A DNA stretch of 64,000 bases from Shimia biformata (GTDB lineage Bacteria; Pseudomonadota; Alphaproteobacteria; Rhodobacterales; Rhodobacteraceae). Location of the stretch: positions 2,079,475 through 2,143,474 of the forward strand of contig NZ_JAFEJK010000001.1 of assembly GCF_016888515.1 (NCBI RefSeq), given 5' to 3'. Shown here one piece after another: positions 9,216-19,210 of this stretch. The notes beneath the pieces were generated by a model, which made no database searches, had not been told where the DNA came from, and saw nothing but the letters and a program-made list of their open reading frames with translations. The position numbers and the translations under genes were made by a program. Numbering within the stretch: the stretch's first letter is position 1; each line of letters opens with the position of its first letter.

Positions 9216-10391
9216 TCAGGGCCGGAATGCGGCCAGACGCGCCGACATTTCCGCGATCCCGGCGCGGTCGACATTGGCAAAGGCAATGCGCAGGTGCCGG
9301 GTGCCGTCTGGATCACCTTCGGGCGTGAACAGCGTGGCGGGCAGGGGCAGCACATGCGCCTGCCGCACCAACGCGCGGGCAAGGTCGGGGCTGGTCATGT
9401 CAAACGGATGTTCGAGATAGGCGAAATAGGCCCCGACGCCTTTCAGCCGCCACCCCTGATCCGCCAGTGGCCCGAAATGGTCGGATATCGCGGCGCGGCG
9501 GTCCAGGATCTCGGCCCGTTCGCCCGCCAGCCATTGCGCCAGATTGCGCATCCCCCACAGGGCGGCATGCTGGCCGATCTGGTTGGGGCAGATCGTGACC
9601 GTGTCGAGGAATTTCTCGGCCTCGGCGATCAGGTCCGTGCCCGCAATCATCGCGCCCACCCTGTGCCCGGTCAGGCGGTAAGCCTTGGAGAAGGAATAGA
9701 GGTGAACAACGGTTTCCGCCCAGCCGGGGTCGGCAAACAGGTCATGCGGCGCCCCGGTGCGGCTGTCGAAATCGCGATAGGTCTCGTCAATGATCAGTTT
9801 CAGACCGTGACGGCTGGCAAGATCGGCGAAAGCGTGGACCAGATCGGCGGGGTATTCGACACCGCCGGGATTGTTCGGCGTGACCAGAACGATCGCTTTG
9901 GTGCGGGGAGAGATCAGGGTTTCGGCATGTCCCGGATCGGGCAGCAAATCCGCCCCGGTCGGCAGTGGCACGGCGGTGACGTCCAGCATGTCGAGCCACA
10001 TTTTATGGTTGAAATACCATGGGGTTGGAAGAAGAACCTCATCCCCTCCACCGCACAGCGCCATGATCGCGGCAGAAAACGCCTGATTGCAGCCCGAGGT
10101 GATGGCGACCTGCGCTGTGGCGATCTGCCCGCCGTAGGCGGCGGACCACTGTGTTGCGACCTCGGCGCGCAACGCCGGCAGACCCAGCACCGGCCCATAG
10201 AGATGGGCCGACGGATCATTCACAGCGATATCGGCGATGTGATGGCGCAGACCCTCGGGCGGTGCCGCAACCGGGGCCGCCTGACTGACATTGATCAGCG
10301 GCTTTTCGGATGTAAATTCAACCCCTTGCAACCATTTCTGCGCCTCCATGATCGGCGGCGTAAAGGTCTGGCTGGTGCGTGGGCGGGTCAT
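9216..10391 (-). CDS. Class I/II pyridoxal-phosphate aminotransferase
   Basis: Fold-type I aminotransferase of 391 residues. TPNNPGG at 171-177, DETYRDF at 202-208 and SFSKAYRLTGHRVG with the PLP lysine at 236 define the family. The overall look is nearest to the aspartate/tyrosine/kynurenine group, but the substrate is not clear. It lies 105 bases from ppiD on the same strand, with an independent-looking spacer between. A 68-residue membrane protein is divergent at its 5' end. Confidence 0.88.
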   Translation of the reverse strand: MTRPRTSQTFTPPIMEAQKWLQGVEFTSEKPLINVSQAAPVAAPPEGLRHHIADIAVNDPSAHLYGPVLGLPALRAEVATQWSAAYGGQIATAQVAITSGCNQAFSAAIMALCGGGDEVLLPTPWYFNHKMWLDMLDVTAVPLPTGADLLPDPGHAETLISPRTKAIVLVTPNNPGGVEYPADLVHAFADLASRHGLKLIIDETYRDFDSRTGAPHDLFADPGWAETVVHLYSFSKAYRLTGHRVGAMIAGTDLIAEAEKFLDTVTICPNQIGQHAALWGMRNLAQWLAGERAEILDRRAAISDHFGPLADQGWRLKGVGAYFAYLEHPFDMTSPDLARALVRQAHVLPLPATLFTPEGDPDGTRHLRIAFANVDRAGIAEMSARLAAFRP

Positions 10392-10430
10392 TGGCTTGTC
10401 TCGTTCACGCGGCGTACATATCTGAAGACT

Positions 10431-10637
10431 ATGTCAGATTTCTTTGCTGCTATCTTCGTCCTGATCGCTGTCGCGGCATTCATCACGCTGATCTGGCAAC
10501 TCTTCATGATCGTTGCTGATATGGCTGAGGAACGCGGTCGTGATCCGACTGGATGGGTCTTGCTTGCCTTGTTCTGGTCCCCGTTCGGGGCGATGTTCCT
10601 GCTGTGGCTATTTGGCCCGGTGAACCCCAAACGGTGA
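10431..10637 (+). CDS. Small membrane protein, 68 residues, unknown function
   Basis: Starts MSDFFAAIFV and has two hydrophobic segments (about 5-30 and 43-62) separated by a short charged loop AEERGRDPTG, which suggests a two-pass inner-membrane protein. The longer upstream reading frame is antisense to the aminotransferase and is not credible, so I use the ATG at 10431. It fills the gap between a divergent aminotransferase and the convergent gpt gene. I recognise the general style of small conserved alphaproteobacterial membrane proteins but cannot assign a function. Confidence 0.65.
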   Translation: MSDFFAAIFVLIAVAAFITLIWQLFMIVADMAEERGRDPTGWVLLALFWSPFGAMFLLWLFGPVNPKR

Positions 10638-10680
10638 CAACCGATCAGAAGATTGTTCACCCGGACCAGCAAGTCAAACC

Positions 10681-11199
10681 TCAGTCCGTGCCGCGATAGG
10701 GCTCGACATATTGCAGGGCCATGTCCCAGGGGAAGAAGATCCAGGTGTCCTGGCTGACCCCGGTGATGAACGTATCGACCATCGGTTCGCCCAGCGGCTT
10801 GGCATAGACGGTGGCGAAATGCGCCTTGGGATACATCTGCCGCACCAGCTCCAGCGTCTTGCCGGAATCGACAAGGTCATCGACGATCAGGATGCCTTCG
10901 CCGTCGCCCATCAGCGTCGCATCGGGGCTTTTCAGCACCTGTGCCTCGCGCTGCTGGTCCTGTTTGCCGCCGCCGGAATGATAGGATTTCACGCTGATCG
11001 TATCGACAGTGCGGATGTCCAGTTCGCGGCTGACGATCATCGCCGGGGCCATGCCGCCGCGCGTGATGGCCACGACTGCCCGCCATGCGCCATCGTCCGG
11101 CCCCTTGCCGTCCAGACGCCAGGCCAGCGCCCGGCTGTCGCGGTGAATCTGGTCCCAGCTGATGTGGAACCCTTTTTCGTGGGGCAGGCGGTCGCTCAT
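10681..11199 (-). CDS. gpt: Xanthine-guanine phosphoribosyltransferase
   Basis: Purine salvage enzyme that joins xanthine or guanine to PRPP. The 172 residues carry the PRPP-binding motif [13 protein letters not shown] at 103-115 and the ITRGGM region at 46-50, typical of Gpt. I start at the ATG at 11199 ([10 protein letters not shown]), preceded by GAGG nine bases upstream; the frame could be read from a TTG 18 bases earlier but that has no better site. Convergent with the small membrane gene at 10431. Confidence 0.93.
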   Translation of the reverse strand: MSDRLPHEKGFHISWDQIHRDSRALAWRLDGKGPDDGAWRAVVAITRGGMAPAMIVSRELDIRTVDTISVKSYHSGGGKQDQQREAQVLKSPDATLMGDGEGILIVDDLVDSGKTLELVRQMYPKAHFATVYAKPLGEPMVDTFITGVSQDTWIFFPWDMALQYVEPYRGTD

Positions 11200-11296
11200 G
11201 ATCGTGATCCTCGGCAAATCTCGGTTGGCAATCTTCTAGCAGATGTTGCGTTTGGCGCAATCCGCTTGCGGCGCTATGCGCGGGACCGCCCCGGCA

Positions 11297-11911
11297 TCAC
11301 AGCGCGGCGATCTTGATTCCCAGTGCCGCCAGAAGCCCGCCGAACACCCGGTCGATCAGGTGTTTCAGCCCGATATAGACCTGCCTCGTGCGGTCCAGCG
11401 AAAACAGCCGCGCGACACAGGTGTTCCACAGGAATTCACCAAGGAAGATGCAGACCAGCAGCAGGGCCAGCGACAGTGGGCTGGCATCACCCGGCACCGT
11501 GCCGACAAAGACCGCGCCGAAGAACACCGCCGGTTTCGGATTGGCCAGCTGGGTCCAGATGCCAAGCCGCAGCGCAGCCCAGGGAGAGGTCGGCGTGACA
11601 TCGGTGGCGGCGTCTTCAAGCGGCACATCCGCCGCGCGCCACATCTTGATCGCGGTCCAGATCAGGAAGGCCGCGCCGCCGATTTTCAGGACGGTGAGAA
11701 GAAAGGGCGCGTATTCGAACAAAAGCGCCAGCCCGAACAGGGCCGCGCCCGCCCAGATGACCGCACCCAGCCCGATGCCGACAGACAAGGCTGCCCCGGT
11801 TTTCAAACCGTGCTGCAACCCGACCCGGGCCGACATCAGAACGGCGGGGCCGGGGCTGATCGCGGCCATCAGGCATAAGGAAACAGCAGCCAGAAACGCC
11901 GCGGCGCTCAT
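11297..11911 (-). CDS. LysE family amino-acid exporter
   Basis: A 204-residue inner-membrane protein with about six hydrophobic segments. The signature near the N-terminus, SPGPAVLMSARVGLQHG, and the following GIGLGAVIWAG mark the LysE/RhtB translocator family, which exports amino acids or related small molecules. The start overlaps the stop of fabI by four bases, so the two are translationally coupled on the minus strand. The substrate is not predictable, and the pairing with fabI does not suggest one. Confidence 0.9.
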   Translation of the reverse strand: MSAAAFLAAVSLCLMAAISPGPAVLMSARVGLQHGLKTGAALSVGIGLGAVIWAGAALFGLALLFEYAPFLLTVLKIGGAAFLIWTAIKMWRAADVPLEDAATDVTPTSPWAALRLGIWTQLANPKPAVFFGAVFVGTVPGDASPLSLALLLVCIFLGEFLWNTCVARLFSLDRTRQVYIGLKHLIDRVFGGLLAALGIKIAAL

Positions 11912-12726
11912 TTGCGGCCTGTCACGACGTCGATATCGGGTGCGTCGACGGCTTTCATGCCGACCACGTGATAGCCCGCATCGACGTGCAGGTTTTCCCC
12001 CGTCACGCCCGAACCGAGGTCGGACAACAGGTAAAGCGCCGATTTGCCCACATCATCAATCGTCACGTTGCGGCGCAGGGGCGAGTTCAGCTCGTTCCAT
12101 TTCAGGATATAGCGGAAATCGCCGATGCCGCTGGCGGCCAGCGTCTTGATCGGCCCGGCGGAAATGGCGTTGACGCGGATACCGTCCTTGCCAAGGTCTT
12201 CCGCCAGATACATGACCGACGCTTCAAGCGCGGCCTTGGCGACGCCCATGACATTGTAATGCGGCATCACCTGTTCGGCGCCGTAATAGGTCAGGGTCAG
12301 CGCGCTGGCCCCGGCATCCATCAGCTTTTCGGCGCGCTGCATCACGGCGGTGAAGGAATAGACGCTGACATCCATGGTCAGCTTGAAATTGTCGCGGCTG
12401 GTATCGACATAGCGGCCGCGCAGCTCGTTCTTGTCGGAGAATCCGATGGCGTGAACAAGAAAATCGATCTTGCCCCATTTCGCCTCGATCTCGGCAAAGG
12501 CGGCATCGATCGACGCCTCGTCCGAGACGTCACAGTCGATCAGCGTGTCGACGCCCAGCTGGTCGGCCAGCGGCACAACCCGCTTGCGAAACGCGTCGCC
12601 CACATAGGTAAACGCCATTTCCGCCCCCGCATCGGCCAGCGCCTTTGCGATGCCCCAGGCAATGGATTTGTCATTGGCAAGGCCCATAATCAGGCCACGT
12701 TTTCCCGCCATCAGATTGTTTGACAT
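11908..12726 (-). CDS. fabI: Enoyl-ACP reductase (NADH) FabI
   Basis: Last reductive step of each fatty-acid elongation cycle, on ACP-bound enoyl chains. At 272 residues it is the usual length. The nucleotide-binding start GKRGLIMGLANDKSIAWGIA and the catalytic set Tyr147, Tyr157 and Lys164 (in LTYYGAEQVMPHYNVMGVAK) are those of FabI, not FabV or FabK. I use the ATG at 12726 (MSNNLMAGKR); the frame could be read from an upstream TTG at 12744. FabI is the triclosan target. Divergent from pdxH. Confidence 0.97.
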   Translation of the reverse strand: MSNNLMAGKRGLIMGLANDKSIAWGIAKALADAGAEMAFTYVGDAFRKRVVPLADQLGVDTLIDCDVSDEASIDAAFAEIEAKWGKIDFLVHAIGFSDKNELRGRYVDTSRDNFKLTMDVSVYSFTAVMQRAEKLMDAGASALTLTYYGAEQVMPHYNVMGVAKAALEASVMYLAEDLGKDGIRVNAISAGPIKTLAASGIGDFRYILKWNELNSPLRRNVTIDDVGKSALYLLSDLGSGVTGENLHVDAGYHVVGMKAVDAPDIDVVTGRK

Positions 12727-12841
12727 TCCCTCGTCTCCGTCCAAAGTCCTGTTGCAGCGACAATGCGAGGACCTTTAGGCGATCGCGGGAGGCGCTTCAA
12801 GGGCTTGACGCCGGGTCAGTGACAAGAGGGAGCAGGGCTAA

Positions 12842-13447
12842 ATGAGTGACAGAACCGGAATTTTTGCGGGTGACGACCCGTTCGAAATCGCCCGCCAATG
12901 GCTGGCCGAGGCCGAGAAAACCGAGCCCAACGACCCCAATGCCATCGCGCTGTCGACGGTGGATTCGGACGGGCTGCCCAACGCGCGCATGGTGCTTCTG
13001 AAAGAGATCGAACCGGACGCCTTCGTATTTTACACCAACTACGGCAGCGCCAAGGCGCAAGAGATCGACGGCGCGGGCAAGGCCGCCTTCGTGATGCACT
13101 GGAAATCGCTGCGCCGGCAGGTGCGGGTGCGCGGGCTGGTCAGCCGGGAAGAGGGGCCGCAGGCGGATGAATACTATGCGTCGCGGTCGCTGAAAAGCCG
13201 GCTGGGGGCCTGGGCCTCGCAACAGTCACAGCCCCTGTCCAGCCGGGCCGCGCTGATGGCCGAGGTTGCCAAGGTCACCGCCCAGCATGGCACCGCCCCG
13301 AAACGCCCGCCGTTCTGGGGCGGCTACCGGATCACCCCGGTCGAAATCGAGTTCTGGGCCGATGGTCAGTTCCGGTTGCATGACCGGTTTGTCTGGCGGC
13401 GCGAAACCCCCGCGTCACCCTGGCAAATCCAGCGTCTCAATCCGTGA
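12842..13447 (+). CDS. pdxH: Pyridoxamine 5'-phosphate oxidase
   Basis: FMN-dependent oxidase making pyridoxal 5'-phosphate from the pyridoxine or pyridoxamine phosphate, in the cytoplasm. The 201 residues include FMN and substrate contacts [35 protein letters not shown] and the C-terminal [10 protein letters not shown] and W-x-I-x-RLNP ending, all standard for PdxH. GGGAGCAGGG precedes the ATG. It stands alone, divergent from fabI across a 115-bp spacer. Confidence 0.97.
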   Translation: MSDRTGIFAGDDPFEIARQWLAEAEKTEPNDPNAIALSTVDSDGLPNARMVLLKEIEPDAFVFYTNYGSAKAQEIDGAGKAAFVMHWKSLRRQVRVRGLVSREEGPQADEYYASRSLKSRLGAWASQQSQPLSSRAALMAEVAKVTAQHGTAPKRPPFWGGYRITPVEIEFWADGQFRLHDRFVWRRETPASPWQIQRLNP

Positions 13448-13555
13448 CAGCCACGTTACGCGAAATGCAAATCACTGAAAACAATGCAACTTTACCCTTG
13501 CCGTTTACGTCAAATTCTAGCAGGCTGACCGCCGTGGGGATGGAAGTTTCAGGGT

Positions 13556-14098
13556 ATGTCGTTGACCAAGAACGATAAAACCTGCGAGAGAATCGCGGGA
13601 CGTGTAAAGTGGTTCGATCCGGTAAAAGGGTTCGGATTCGTCGTCGTGGAAGGGGTGTCTCAGGACATTCTTCTGCATGCCAATGTGTTGCGCAATTTTG
13701 GCCAGAGCTCGGTTGCCGATGGCGCCGGGATCGAGATCGCCATGCAGGACACGGATCGCGGCAAGCAGGCGACCGAGATCTTTCGGATCGAGCCCCCGGA
13801 AAGCCCGGCGGAAAGCGCGCTTGAGGATTTGCGGGATCTCGATCAGGACGCGATCCGCGCCGCCGCGCTGGAACCTGCGCGGGTCAAGTGGTTCGACAAG
13901 ACGCGGGGATTCGGGTTTGCCAATGTCTTTGGCAGCACCGATGACGTCTTTGTTCATGTCGAGGTGCTGCGCCGCTCGGGGCTGGCCGATCTTCAGCCCG
14001 GAGAGGCGCTGGCCATGCGGGTGATCGACGGCAAACGGGGCCGTATGGCGACCGAGGTCGCGGCCTGGGAACATGCGGTCAAGGAAAACAACCTCTGA
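13556..14098 (+). CDS. Two-domain cold-shock protein
   Basis: A 180-residue protein with two cold-shock domains. The first (about 14-80) has VKWFDPVKGFGFV with the RNP1-like core at 24-29. The second (about 108-175) has VKWFDKTRGFGFA (core 117-122) and the RNP2-like VFVHVEVL at 131-138. They are joined by an acidic helical linker. In the first domain the RNP2 position reads DILLHANVL. Tandem-domain cold-shock proteins are usual in alphaproteobacteria and bind single-stranded RNA or DNA. The stop overlaps the ATG of the DUF192 gene by one base, so the two form an operon. Confidence 0.93.
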   Translation: MSLTKNDKTCERIAGRVKWFDPVKGFGFVVVEGVSQDILLHANVLRNFGQSSVADGAGIEIAMQDTDRGKQATEIFRIEPPESPAESALEDLRDLDQDAIRAAALEPARVKWFDKTRGFGFANVFGSTDDVFVHVEVLRRSGLADLQPGEALAMRVIDGKRGRMATEVAAWEHAVKENNL

Positions 14099-14565
14099 TG
14101 CGCCGCGGGGGGCTGGCGGCTGGTCTTGTCCTGCTGGCCTCTGCGGTTCAGGCCGAGTGTCGTGACGACCGGGTGGAAATCCGCGGGGATTTTGGCCATG
14201 CGCGGTTTGCAATCGAGCTGGCCGACACCGCCGAGGAACGCGCCCGCGGGCTGATGTATCGCGAGGCGATGCCGAAAAGCGCAGGGATGCTGTTTGTGTA
14301 CCCCGACGCGCGCGCCGTGGCATTCTGGATGCAGAACACCTTGATTCCGCTCGACATGATCTTTGCCGATCAGACCGGCACGGTCATCAAGGTGCATCAC
14401 AAGGCGATTCCCCATGACCGGACCCAGATCCCGTCGGATGGGCCGGCGCAGTTCGTGCTTGAGATCAACGGCGGCATGGCGCGCGCGATGGGCCTGGCCG
14501 CGGGAGACGTGCTGCGCCATCCCCGCATAGACCAGTCCGGCGCGGCCTGGCCCTGTGATGACTGA
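14098..14565 (+). CDS. DUF192 family exported protein
   Basis: A 155-residue protein with a signal peptide (arginine-rich start, hydrophobic core to about 17, cleavage near AVQA-EC) and one DUF192 domain (about 30-145), including ARGLMYREAMP, AFWMQNTLIPLDMIFAD and the C-terminal LEINGGMA. The family has no firmly established reaction. It follows the cold-shock gene with a TGATG overlap, an arrangement I know from other Rhodobacterales, which hints at a shared expression pattern more than a shared mechanism. Confidence 0.88.
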   Translation: MRRGGLAAGLVLLASAVQAECRDDRVEIRGDFGHARFAIELADTAEERARGLMYREAMPKSAGMLFVYPDARAVAFWMQNTLIPLDMIFADQTGTVIKVHHKAIPHDRTQIPSDGPAQFVLEINGGMARAMGLAAGDVLRHPRIDQSGAAWPCDD

Positions 14566-14658
14566 CGCGATTTTTCCGCCTTAGTGCGCCGGTTCTTGCG
14601 CTGGGGCTGCTTTGGGGCTTTTCAATCCGGGCAACCGGGGGTAAACCACGCCTCGGTC

Positions 14659-14735
14659 CGGGGCGTAGCGCAGTCTGGTAGCGCACCTGTTTTGGGTACA
14701 GGGGGTCGCAAGTTCGAATCTTGCCGTCCCGACCA
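14659..14735 (+). tRNA. tRNA-Pro (anticodon TGG)
   Basis: A 77-nt cloverleaf. Acceptor stem CGGGGCG (14659-14665) pairs with CGTCCCG (14725-14731), with one G-U pair. The anticodon stem CCTGT/ACAGG encloses loop TTTGGGT, giving anticodon TGG for proline. The T arm GCAAG-TTCGAAT-CTTGC is perfect. The discriminator A and a genome-encoded CCA (14733-14735) follow. No integrase or duplicated tRNA end is seen nearby, so it does not look like an occupied attachment site. Confidence 0.97.
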
Positions 14736-14870
14736 TCTTCCACAATCGACGAAAATGACACGTGCCATGGGGCGCGAATCGCGGCGCCCCTGCGCCGTGC
14801 TGTCGCCGAAGACAAAATCTGCGACAATTTCGTGACGCACATCGAAATGTAGACGAATTGCTTATCTTTT

Positions 14871-14884
14871 CACCATATGTAGTG
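14871..14884. promoter_or_regulatory. NrdR-like box, distal
   Basis: CACCATATGTAGTG fits the CAC-N8-GTG pattern with an AT-rich centre used by NrdR, the ATP/dATP-sensing repressor of ribonucleotide reductase genes. It lies 455 bases before nrdJ and 259 bases before the proximal box, much further than the usual three-helical-turn spacing, so a looping role or chance match is possible. Confidence 0.4.
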
Positions 14885-15099
14885 TTCGCGTTAGGGCGGG
14901 GCTGTTGACCTAATGTGAAAAAACCGTTGTTTCAAAAGCCGTTCCGCGCCGAGGTTCAACAACCAACTTTTGACCACCCGGTCAGCGTTAATATTTGGAA
15001 TCAATGGGTGGGTGCGTCGGGGCCGCAGATTCGGGACCGGTCAACCGCAAAAAGAACTGTTTAGATAAAATAAAGTTCTTGATCCTCGCCCCTCCGATA

Positions 15100-15143
15100 C
15101 GCCAGATTGTGTGAGCGGATCGGGAATGCCACAACATATAGTG
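15100..15143. promoter_or_regulatory. Proximal NrdR-like box with a weaker neighbour
   Basis: CACAACATATAGTG at 15130-15143 is a good match to the NrdR-box pattern. CGCCAGATTGTGTG at 15100-15113 is a degraded match whose start lies 30 bases upstream, close to the roughly 31-base spacing of tandem NrdR sites in other bacteria. Both lie about 190-230 bases before the nrdJ start. NrdR control of class II reductases is well established in other bacteria. Confidence 0.55.
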
Positions 15144-15325
15144 GCTACAGCGATCGGGCAGGGACAATGGCTCCTCTCATAGACCGGACAGGTTTCGGTG
15201 TTTGATAAACGGCTTCGCTTTACGGCGAGGGCGTCACGGAACCGCTTTCCCTGCGGGTCGCCCCATCCGCACGAGACCCATCGCGGTCATGTCGGGACAC
15301 ATAGAGTTAACATTTTGGGGCGACC

Positions 15326-18300
15326 ATGAAGATCGAGAGAAAATTCACCAAGGCCGGGCAAGACGCATATGCGGCGCTGGATTTCGTGACCACGGAATCA
15401 GAGATTCGCAACCCGGACGGCACCATCGTGTTCCGTCTCGACAATGTCGAAGTGCCCGCCACCTGGAGCCAGGTCGCATCCGACGTGATCGCGCAGAAAT
15501 ACTTCCGCAAGGCCGGTGTCCCCGCCAAGCTGAAGCGCGTGAAGGAAAAAGGCGTGCCGGAATTCCTGTGGCGCTCGGTGCCCGATGGCGAGGGCGTCGA
15601 AACCGGGGGCGAGACCTCGGCCAAGCAGGTGTTCGACCGTCTTGCCGGTGCCTGGACCTACTGGGGCTGGAAAGGTGGCTATTTCTCGACCGAGGCCGAC
15701 GCCCAGGCCTATTTCGATGAGATGCGCTTCATGCTGGCGACGCAAAAGGCGGCGCCGAACTCTCCGCAATGGTTCAACACCGGCCTGCACTGGGCTTATG
15801 GCATCGATGGTCCGGGTCAGGGCCACTATTATGTCGACTACAAGACCGGCAAGCTGACCAAGTCGAAATCGGCTTATGAGCATCCCCAGCCCCATGCCTG
15901 CTTCATCCAGTCGGTCGCCGACGATCTGGTGGGCGAGGGCGGCATCATGGACCTCTGGGTCCGCGAAGCACGCCTGTTCAAATACGGCTCGGGCACCGGC
16001 ACCAACTTCTCGTCCCTGCGCGCCGATGGCGAATCGCTCTCGGGTGGCGGCAAGTCCTCGGGGCTGATGGGCTTTCTGAAGATCGGGGATCGCGCAGCCG
16101 GCGCGATCAAATCAGGCGGGACAACCCGTCGGGCAGCCAAGATGGTGATCGTCGATGCAGACCATCCCGACATCGAGGAATACATCAACTGGAAAGTGAA
16201 GGAAGAGCAGAAGGTCGCTTCGATCGTCGCCGGCTCGAAGATGCACGAAGAAAAGCTGAATGGCATCTTCGCGGCGATCAAGGCATGGGACGGCAAGGAA
16301 GAGGACGCCTATGACCCGAACACCAACGAGGGTCTGAAAGCGGCGATCCGCGACGCGAAAAAGGTTGCCATTCCAGAGACTTATATCAAGCGCGTGCTGG
16401 ACTATGCCAAGCAGGGCTATGGCTCGATCGAGTTTCCGACCTATGACACGGACTGGGATTCGGAAGCATACGCCTCTGTCTCGGGTCAGAACTCGAACAA
16501 CTCGATCCGCGTCACCGATGCCTTCCTGAAGGCGGTCAAGGATGACGCCGACTGGGAACTGATCCGCCGCACCGATGGCAGCGTCGCCAAGACCATCAAG
16601 GCGCGCAAGCTGTGGGAAGACGTCGGCCACGCGGCCTGGGCCTGTGCCGACCCCGGCATCCAGTTCCACGACACCGTCAACGCCTGGCACACCTGCCCGG
16701 AAGACGGCGAGATCCGCGGCTCGAACCCCTGTTCGGAATACATGTTCCTTGACGATACGGCCTGTAACCTAGCGTCGATGAACCTGTTGACCTTCCTGAA
16801 GGATGGCAAATTCCAGGCCGAGGATTACATCCACGCCACGCGCCTGTGGACCATCACGCTGGAAATCTCGGTGATGATGGCGCAGTTCCCGTCGAAGGAA
16901 ATCGCCAAGCTGTCCTATGACTTCCGCACGCTGGGTCTTGGCTATGCCAATATCGGCGGCCTCTTGATGAACATGGGCTTCGGCTATGACAGCGACGAAG
17001 GCCGCGCATTGACCTCGGCCCTGACCGCGATCATGACCGGCGTCTCTTATGCGACCTCGGCGGAAATGGCGGGCGAACTGGGGGCCTTCCCGGGCCACGC
17101 CCGCAACGCAGACCACATGCTGCGCGTGATCCGCAACCACCGCCGCGCGGCCTATGGCGCGACCGACGGGTATGAAGGTCTGGAAGTGAAACCGGTCCCG
17201 ATGGACGCGGCCAGTTGCCCCGATCAGACGCTGGTGAAGCTGGCGCAATCCTCGTGGGACGAGGCGCTGAAGCTGGGCGAGAAGCACGGGTATCGCAACG
17301 CCCAGGTCTCGGTCATCGCACCGACCGGCACCATCGGCCTTGTCATGGATTGCGACACCACCGGGATCGAACCCGATTTCGCGCTGGTCAAGTTCAAGAA
17401 GCTGGCAGGCGGCGGCTATTTCAAGATCATCAACCGCTCGGTTCCCACCGCGCTTGAGAACCTTGGCTATTCCTCCAGCCAGATCGAGGAAATCGTGTCC
17501 TATGCCGTCGGTCACGGCAGCATCGGCAACGCGCCGGGGATCAACCACACCTCGCTGATCGGCCACGGCTTTGGCCAGAACGAGATCGACAAGGTTGAGG
17601 CGGCGCTTGGCTCGGCCTTCGACATCCGCTTCGTGTTCAACCAGTGGACGCTGGGCGAAGAGTTCTGCCAGAACGTACTGGGCATCCCGGCCGAGAAGCT
17701 GAACGACCCGTCTTTCGACCTGCTGCGTCACCTCGGTTACAGCCGCAAGGACATCGAGGCCGCCAACGATCACGTCTGCGGGACGATGACGCTGGAAGGG
17801 GCGCCGCACCTGAAGGAAGAACATTACCACATCTTCGACTGCGCCAACCCCTGTGGCAAGAAAGGCAAGCGTTATCTGAGCGTTGACAGCCATATCACCA
17901 TGATGGCGGCGGCGCAGAGCTTCATCTCGGGCGCGATCTCAAAGACGATCAACATGCCCAATGACGCCACGATCGAGGATTGCCAGAAGGCCTATGAACT
18001 CAGCTGGTCGCTGGGGGTGAAGGCCAACGCGCTCTACCGCGACGGCTCGAAACTGTCGCAGCCTCTGGCGGCGGCGCTGGTCGAGGATGACGACGAGGCG
18101 GCCGAGGTGCTGGAAAGCGGCTCGCCCACCGAAAAGGCGGCGGTGCTGGCCGAGAAGATCATCGAGAAGGTGATCGTCAAGGAAATCGTCAAATCGCACC
18201 GCGAGAAGATGCCGCATCGTCGCAAGGGCTATACCCAGAAGGCGGTTGTCGGTGGCCACAAGGTCTATCTGCGCACCGGCGAATATGAAGACGGTACGCT

Positions 18301-18997
18301 GGGCGAAATCTTCATCGACATGCATAAAGAGGGCGCCGGGTTCCGGGCGATGATGAACAACTTCGCCATCGCGGTCTCGGTCGGTCTGCAATACGGTGTG
18401 CCGCTGGAAGAGTTCGTCGATGCCTTCACCTTCACCAAGTTCGAACCGGCGGGCATGGTGCAGGGCAACGACTCGATCAAGAACGCGACCTCGATTCTGG
18501 ATTACGTGTTCCGCGAACTGGCCGTCAGCTACCTGGACCGCACCGACCTGGCGCATGTCAAACCCGAAGGCGCGACCTTTGATGACCTGGGCCGTGGCGA
18601 AGAGGAAGGCGTTTCCAACATCAAGGAAATGTCCGACAGCGCGGCGTCCAAGTCCCTGGAAGTGCTGAAACAAATCTCGTCCACGGGCTATCTGCGCAAG
18701 CGGCTTCCGCAGGAACTGGTGGTGCTGAACGGCGGTCAGTCGATTGCCGACCCGGTCGCCACGCTGCAAACGCTGGTGCCGGAAACGACCACTGGCACAG
18801 GCAGCGCCGCAGCGGTCAGCACGACCACGACCACCACGGCGGTCGCCAGCGGCACGGTCAGCATGGACGCCCGCACCAAGGCCAAGATGCAGGGCTACGA
18901 AGGCGAAGCCTGCGGCGATTGCGGCAACTACACGCTGGTGCGCAACGGCACCTGCATGAAATGCAACACCTGCGGCGCGACCAGCGGGTGTAGCTAA
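15326..18997 (+). CDS. nrdJ: Vitamin B12-dependent (class II) ribonucleotide reductase
   Basis: Makes deoxyribonucleotides with adenosylcobalamin as radical source, working with or without oxygen. The 1223 residues carry [13 protein letters not shown] and, further on, the active-site regions SNNSIRV and [21 protein letters not shown], and the [19 protein letters not shown] loop. The C-terminus is a separate cysteine module, [18 protein letters not shown] then CNTCG, reached through a Thr/Ala/Ser-rich linker; this swinging tail is typical of the long alphaproteobacterial NrdJ. It is monocistronic, with NrdR-like boxes upstream. The ribosome binding site (GGGGCGACC) is weak. Confidence 0.97.
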   Translation: MKIERKFTKAGQDAYAALDFVTTESEIRNPDGTIVFRLDNVEVPATWSQVASDVIAQKYFRKAGVPAKLKRVKEKGVPEFLWRSVPDGEGVETGGETSAKQVFDRLAGAWTYWGWKGGYFSTEADAQAYFDEMRFMLATQKAAPNSPQWFNTGLHWAYGIDGPGQGHYYVDYKTGKLTKSKSAYEHPQPHACFIQSVADDLVGEGGIMDLWVREARLFKYGSGTGTNFSSLRADGESLSGGGKSSGLMGFLKIGDRAAGAIKSGGTTRRAAKMVIVDADHPDIEEYINWKVKEEQKVASIVAGSKMHEEKLNGIFAAIKAWDGKEEDAYDPNTNEGLKAAIRDAKKVAIPETYIKRVLDYAKQGYGSIEFPTYDTDWDSEAYASVSGQNSNNSIRVTDAFLKAVKDDADWELIRRTDGSVAKTIKARKLWEDVGHAAWACADPGIQFHDTVNAWHTCPEDGEIRGSNPCSEYMFLDDTACNLASMNLLTFLKDGKFQAEDYIHATRLWTITLEISVMMAQFPSKEIAKLSYDFRTLGLGYANIGGLLMNMGFGYDSDEGRALTSALTAIMTGVSYATSAEMAGELGAFPGHARNADHMLRVIRNHRRAAYGATDGYEGLEVKPVPMDAASCPDQTLVKLAQSSWDEALKLGEKHGYRNAQVSVIAPTGTIGLVMDCDTTGIEPDFALVKFKKLAGGGYFKIINRSVPTALENLGYSSSQIEEIVSYAVGHGSIGNAPGINHTSLIGHGFGQNEIDKVEAALGSAFDIRFVFNQWTLGEEFCQNVLGIPAEKLNDPSFDLLRHLGYSRKDIEAANDHVCGTMTLEGAPHLKEEHYHIFDCANPCGKKGKRYLSVDSHITMMAAAQSFISGAISKTINMPNDATIEDCQKAYELSWSLGVKANALYRDGSKLSQPLAAALVEDDDEAAEVLESGSPTEKAAVLAEKIIEKVIVKEIVKSHREKMPHRRKGYTQKAVVGGHKVYLRTGEYEDGTLGEIFIDMHKEGAGFRAMMNNFAIAVSVGLQYGVPLEEFVDAFTFTKFEPAGMVQGNDSIKNATSILDYVFRELAVSYLDRTDLAHVKPEGATFDDLGRGEEEGVSNIKEMSDSAASKSLEVLKQISSTGYLRKRLPQELVVLNGGQSIADPVATLQTLVPETTTGTGSAAAVSTTTTTTAVASGTVSMDARTKAKMQGYEGEACGDCGNYTLVRNGTCMKCNTCGATSGCS

Positions 18998-19147
18998 GAA
19001 GATGAGGGTGGAGGCGGTGTTGCAGCACCGCCTCCGGGCCTCCTCCAGAGTGTTTTGCGTCGAATCTGGAGGCAAACCAATCTGCCCGTTTTTGGGCATA
19101 GGAAAGGAGTGAACATATCGCGGATTGGTGATCAATGACGCACCAAC

Positions 19148-19194
19148 TTACCCACAGACTTAACACCAACTTTCTGCTCTAAGCCTGTGGATAA
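19148..19194. promoter_or_regulatory. Pair of DnaA-box-like sites
   Basis: TGTGGATAA at 19186-19194 is the exact reverse complement of the DnaA consensus TTATCCACA. TTACCCACA at 19148-19156 is a one-mismatch box on the other strand. The two face each other across 29 bases, immediately before the Mrr-N-like gene (start 19211). DnaA could act as a regulator here, or the sites could be chance; no other origin-like feature is present. Confidence 0.45.
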
Positions 19195-19210
19195 CCAGAG
19201 AAGGAACCTA

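Larger units (their letters stand above)
14736..15325. other. 590-bp gene-free regulatory region between tRNA-Pro and nrdJ
   Basis: No credible gene on either strand; it is more AT-rich than its surroundings. It holds a GGGGCGC/GCGCCCC hairpin just after the tRNA (14769-14790), NrdR-like boxes (listed separately), an inverted repeat TGACC-ACCC-GGTCA (14971-14984) and an AAGAAC/GTTCTT pair (15052-15080). The nrdJ leader may be long. I searched for the conserved cobalamin-riboswitch core and did not find it. Confidence 0.6.

Noticed and set aside
14659-14735. tRNA-Pro as the attachment site of an integrated element
   Set aside because: No integrase, no repeated tRNA 3' end, and ordinary core genes on both sides.
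14890-15325. Cobalamin riboswitch before the B12-dependent nrdJ
   Set aside because: The conserved B12-box region and the characteristic core sequences were not found on reading the leader.
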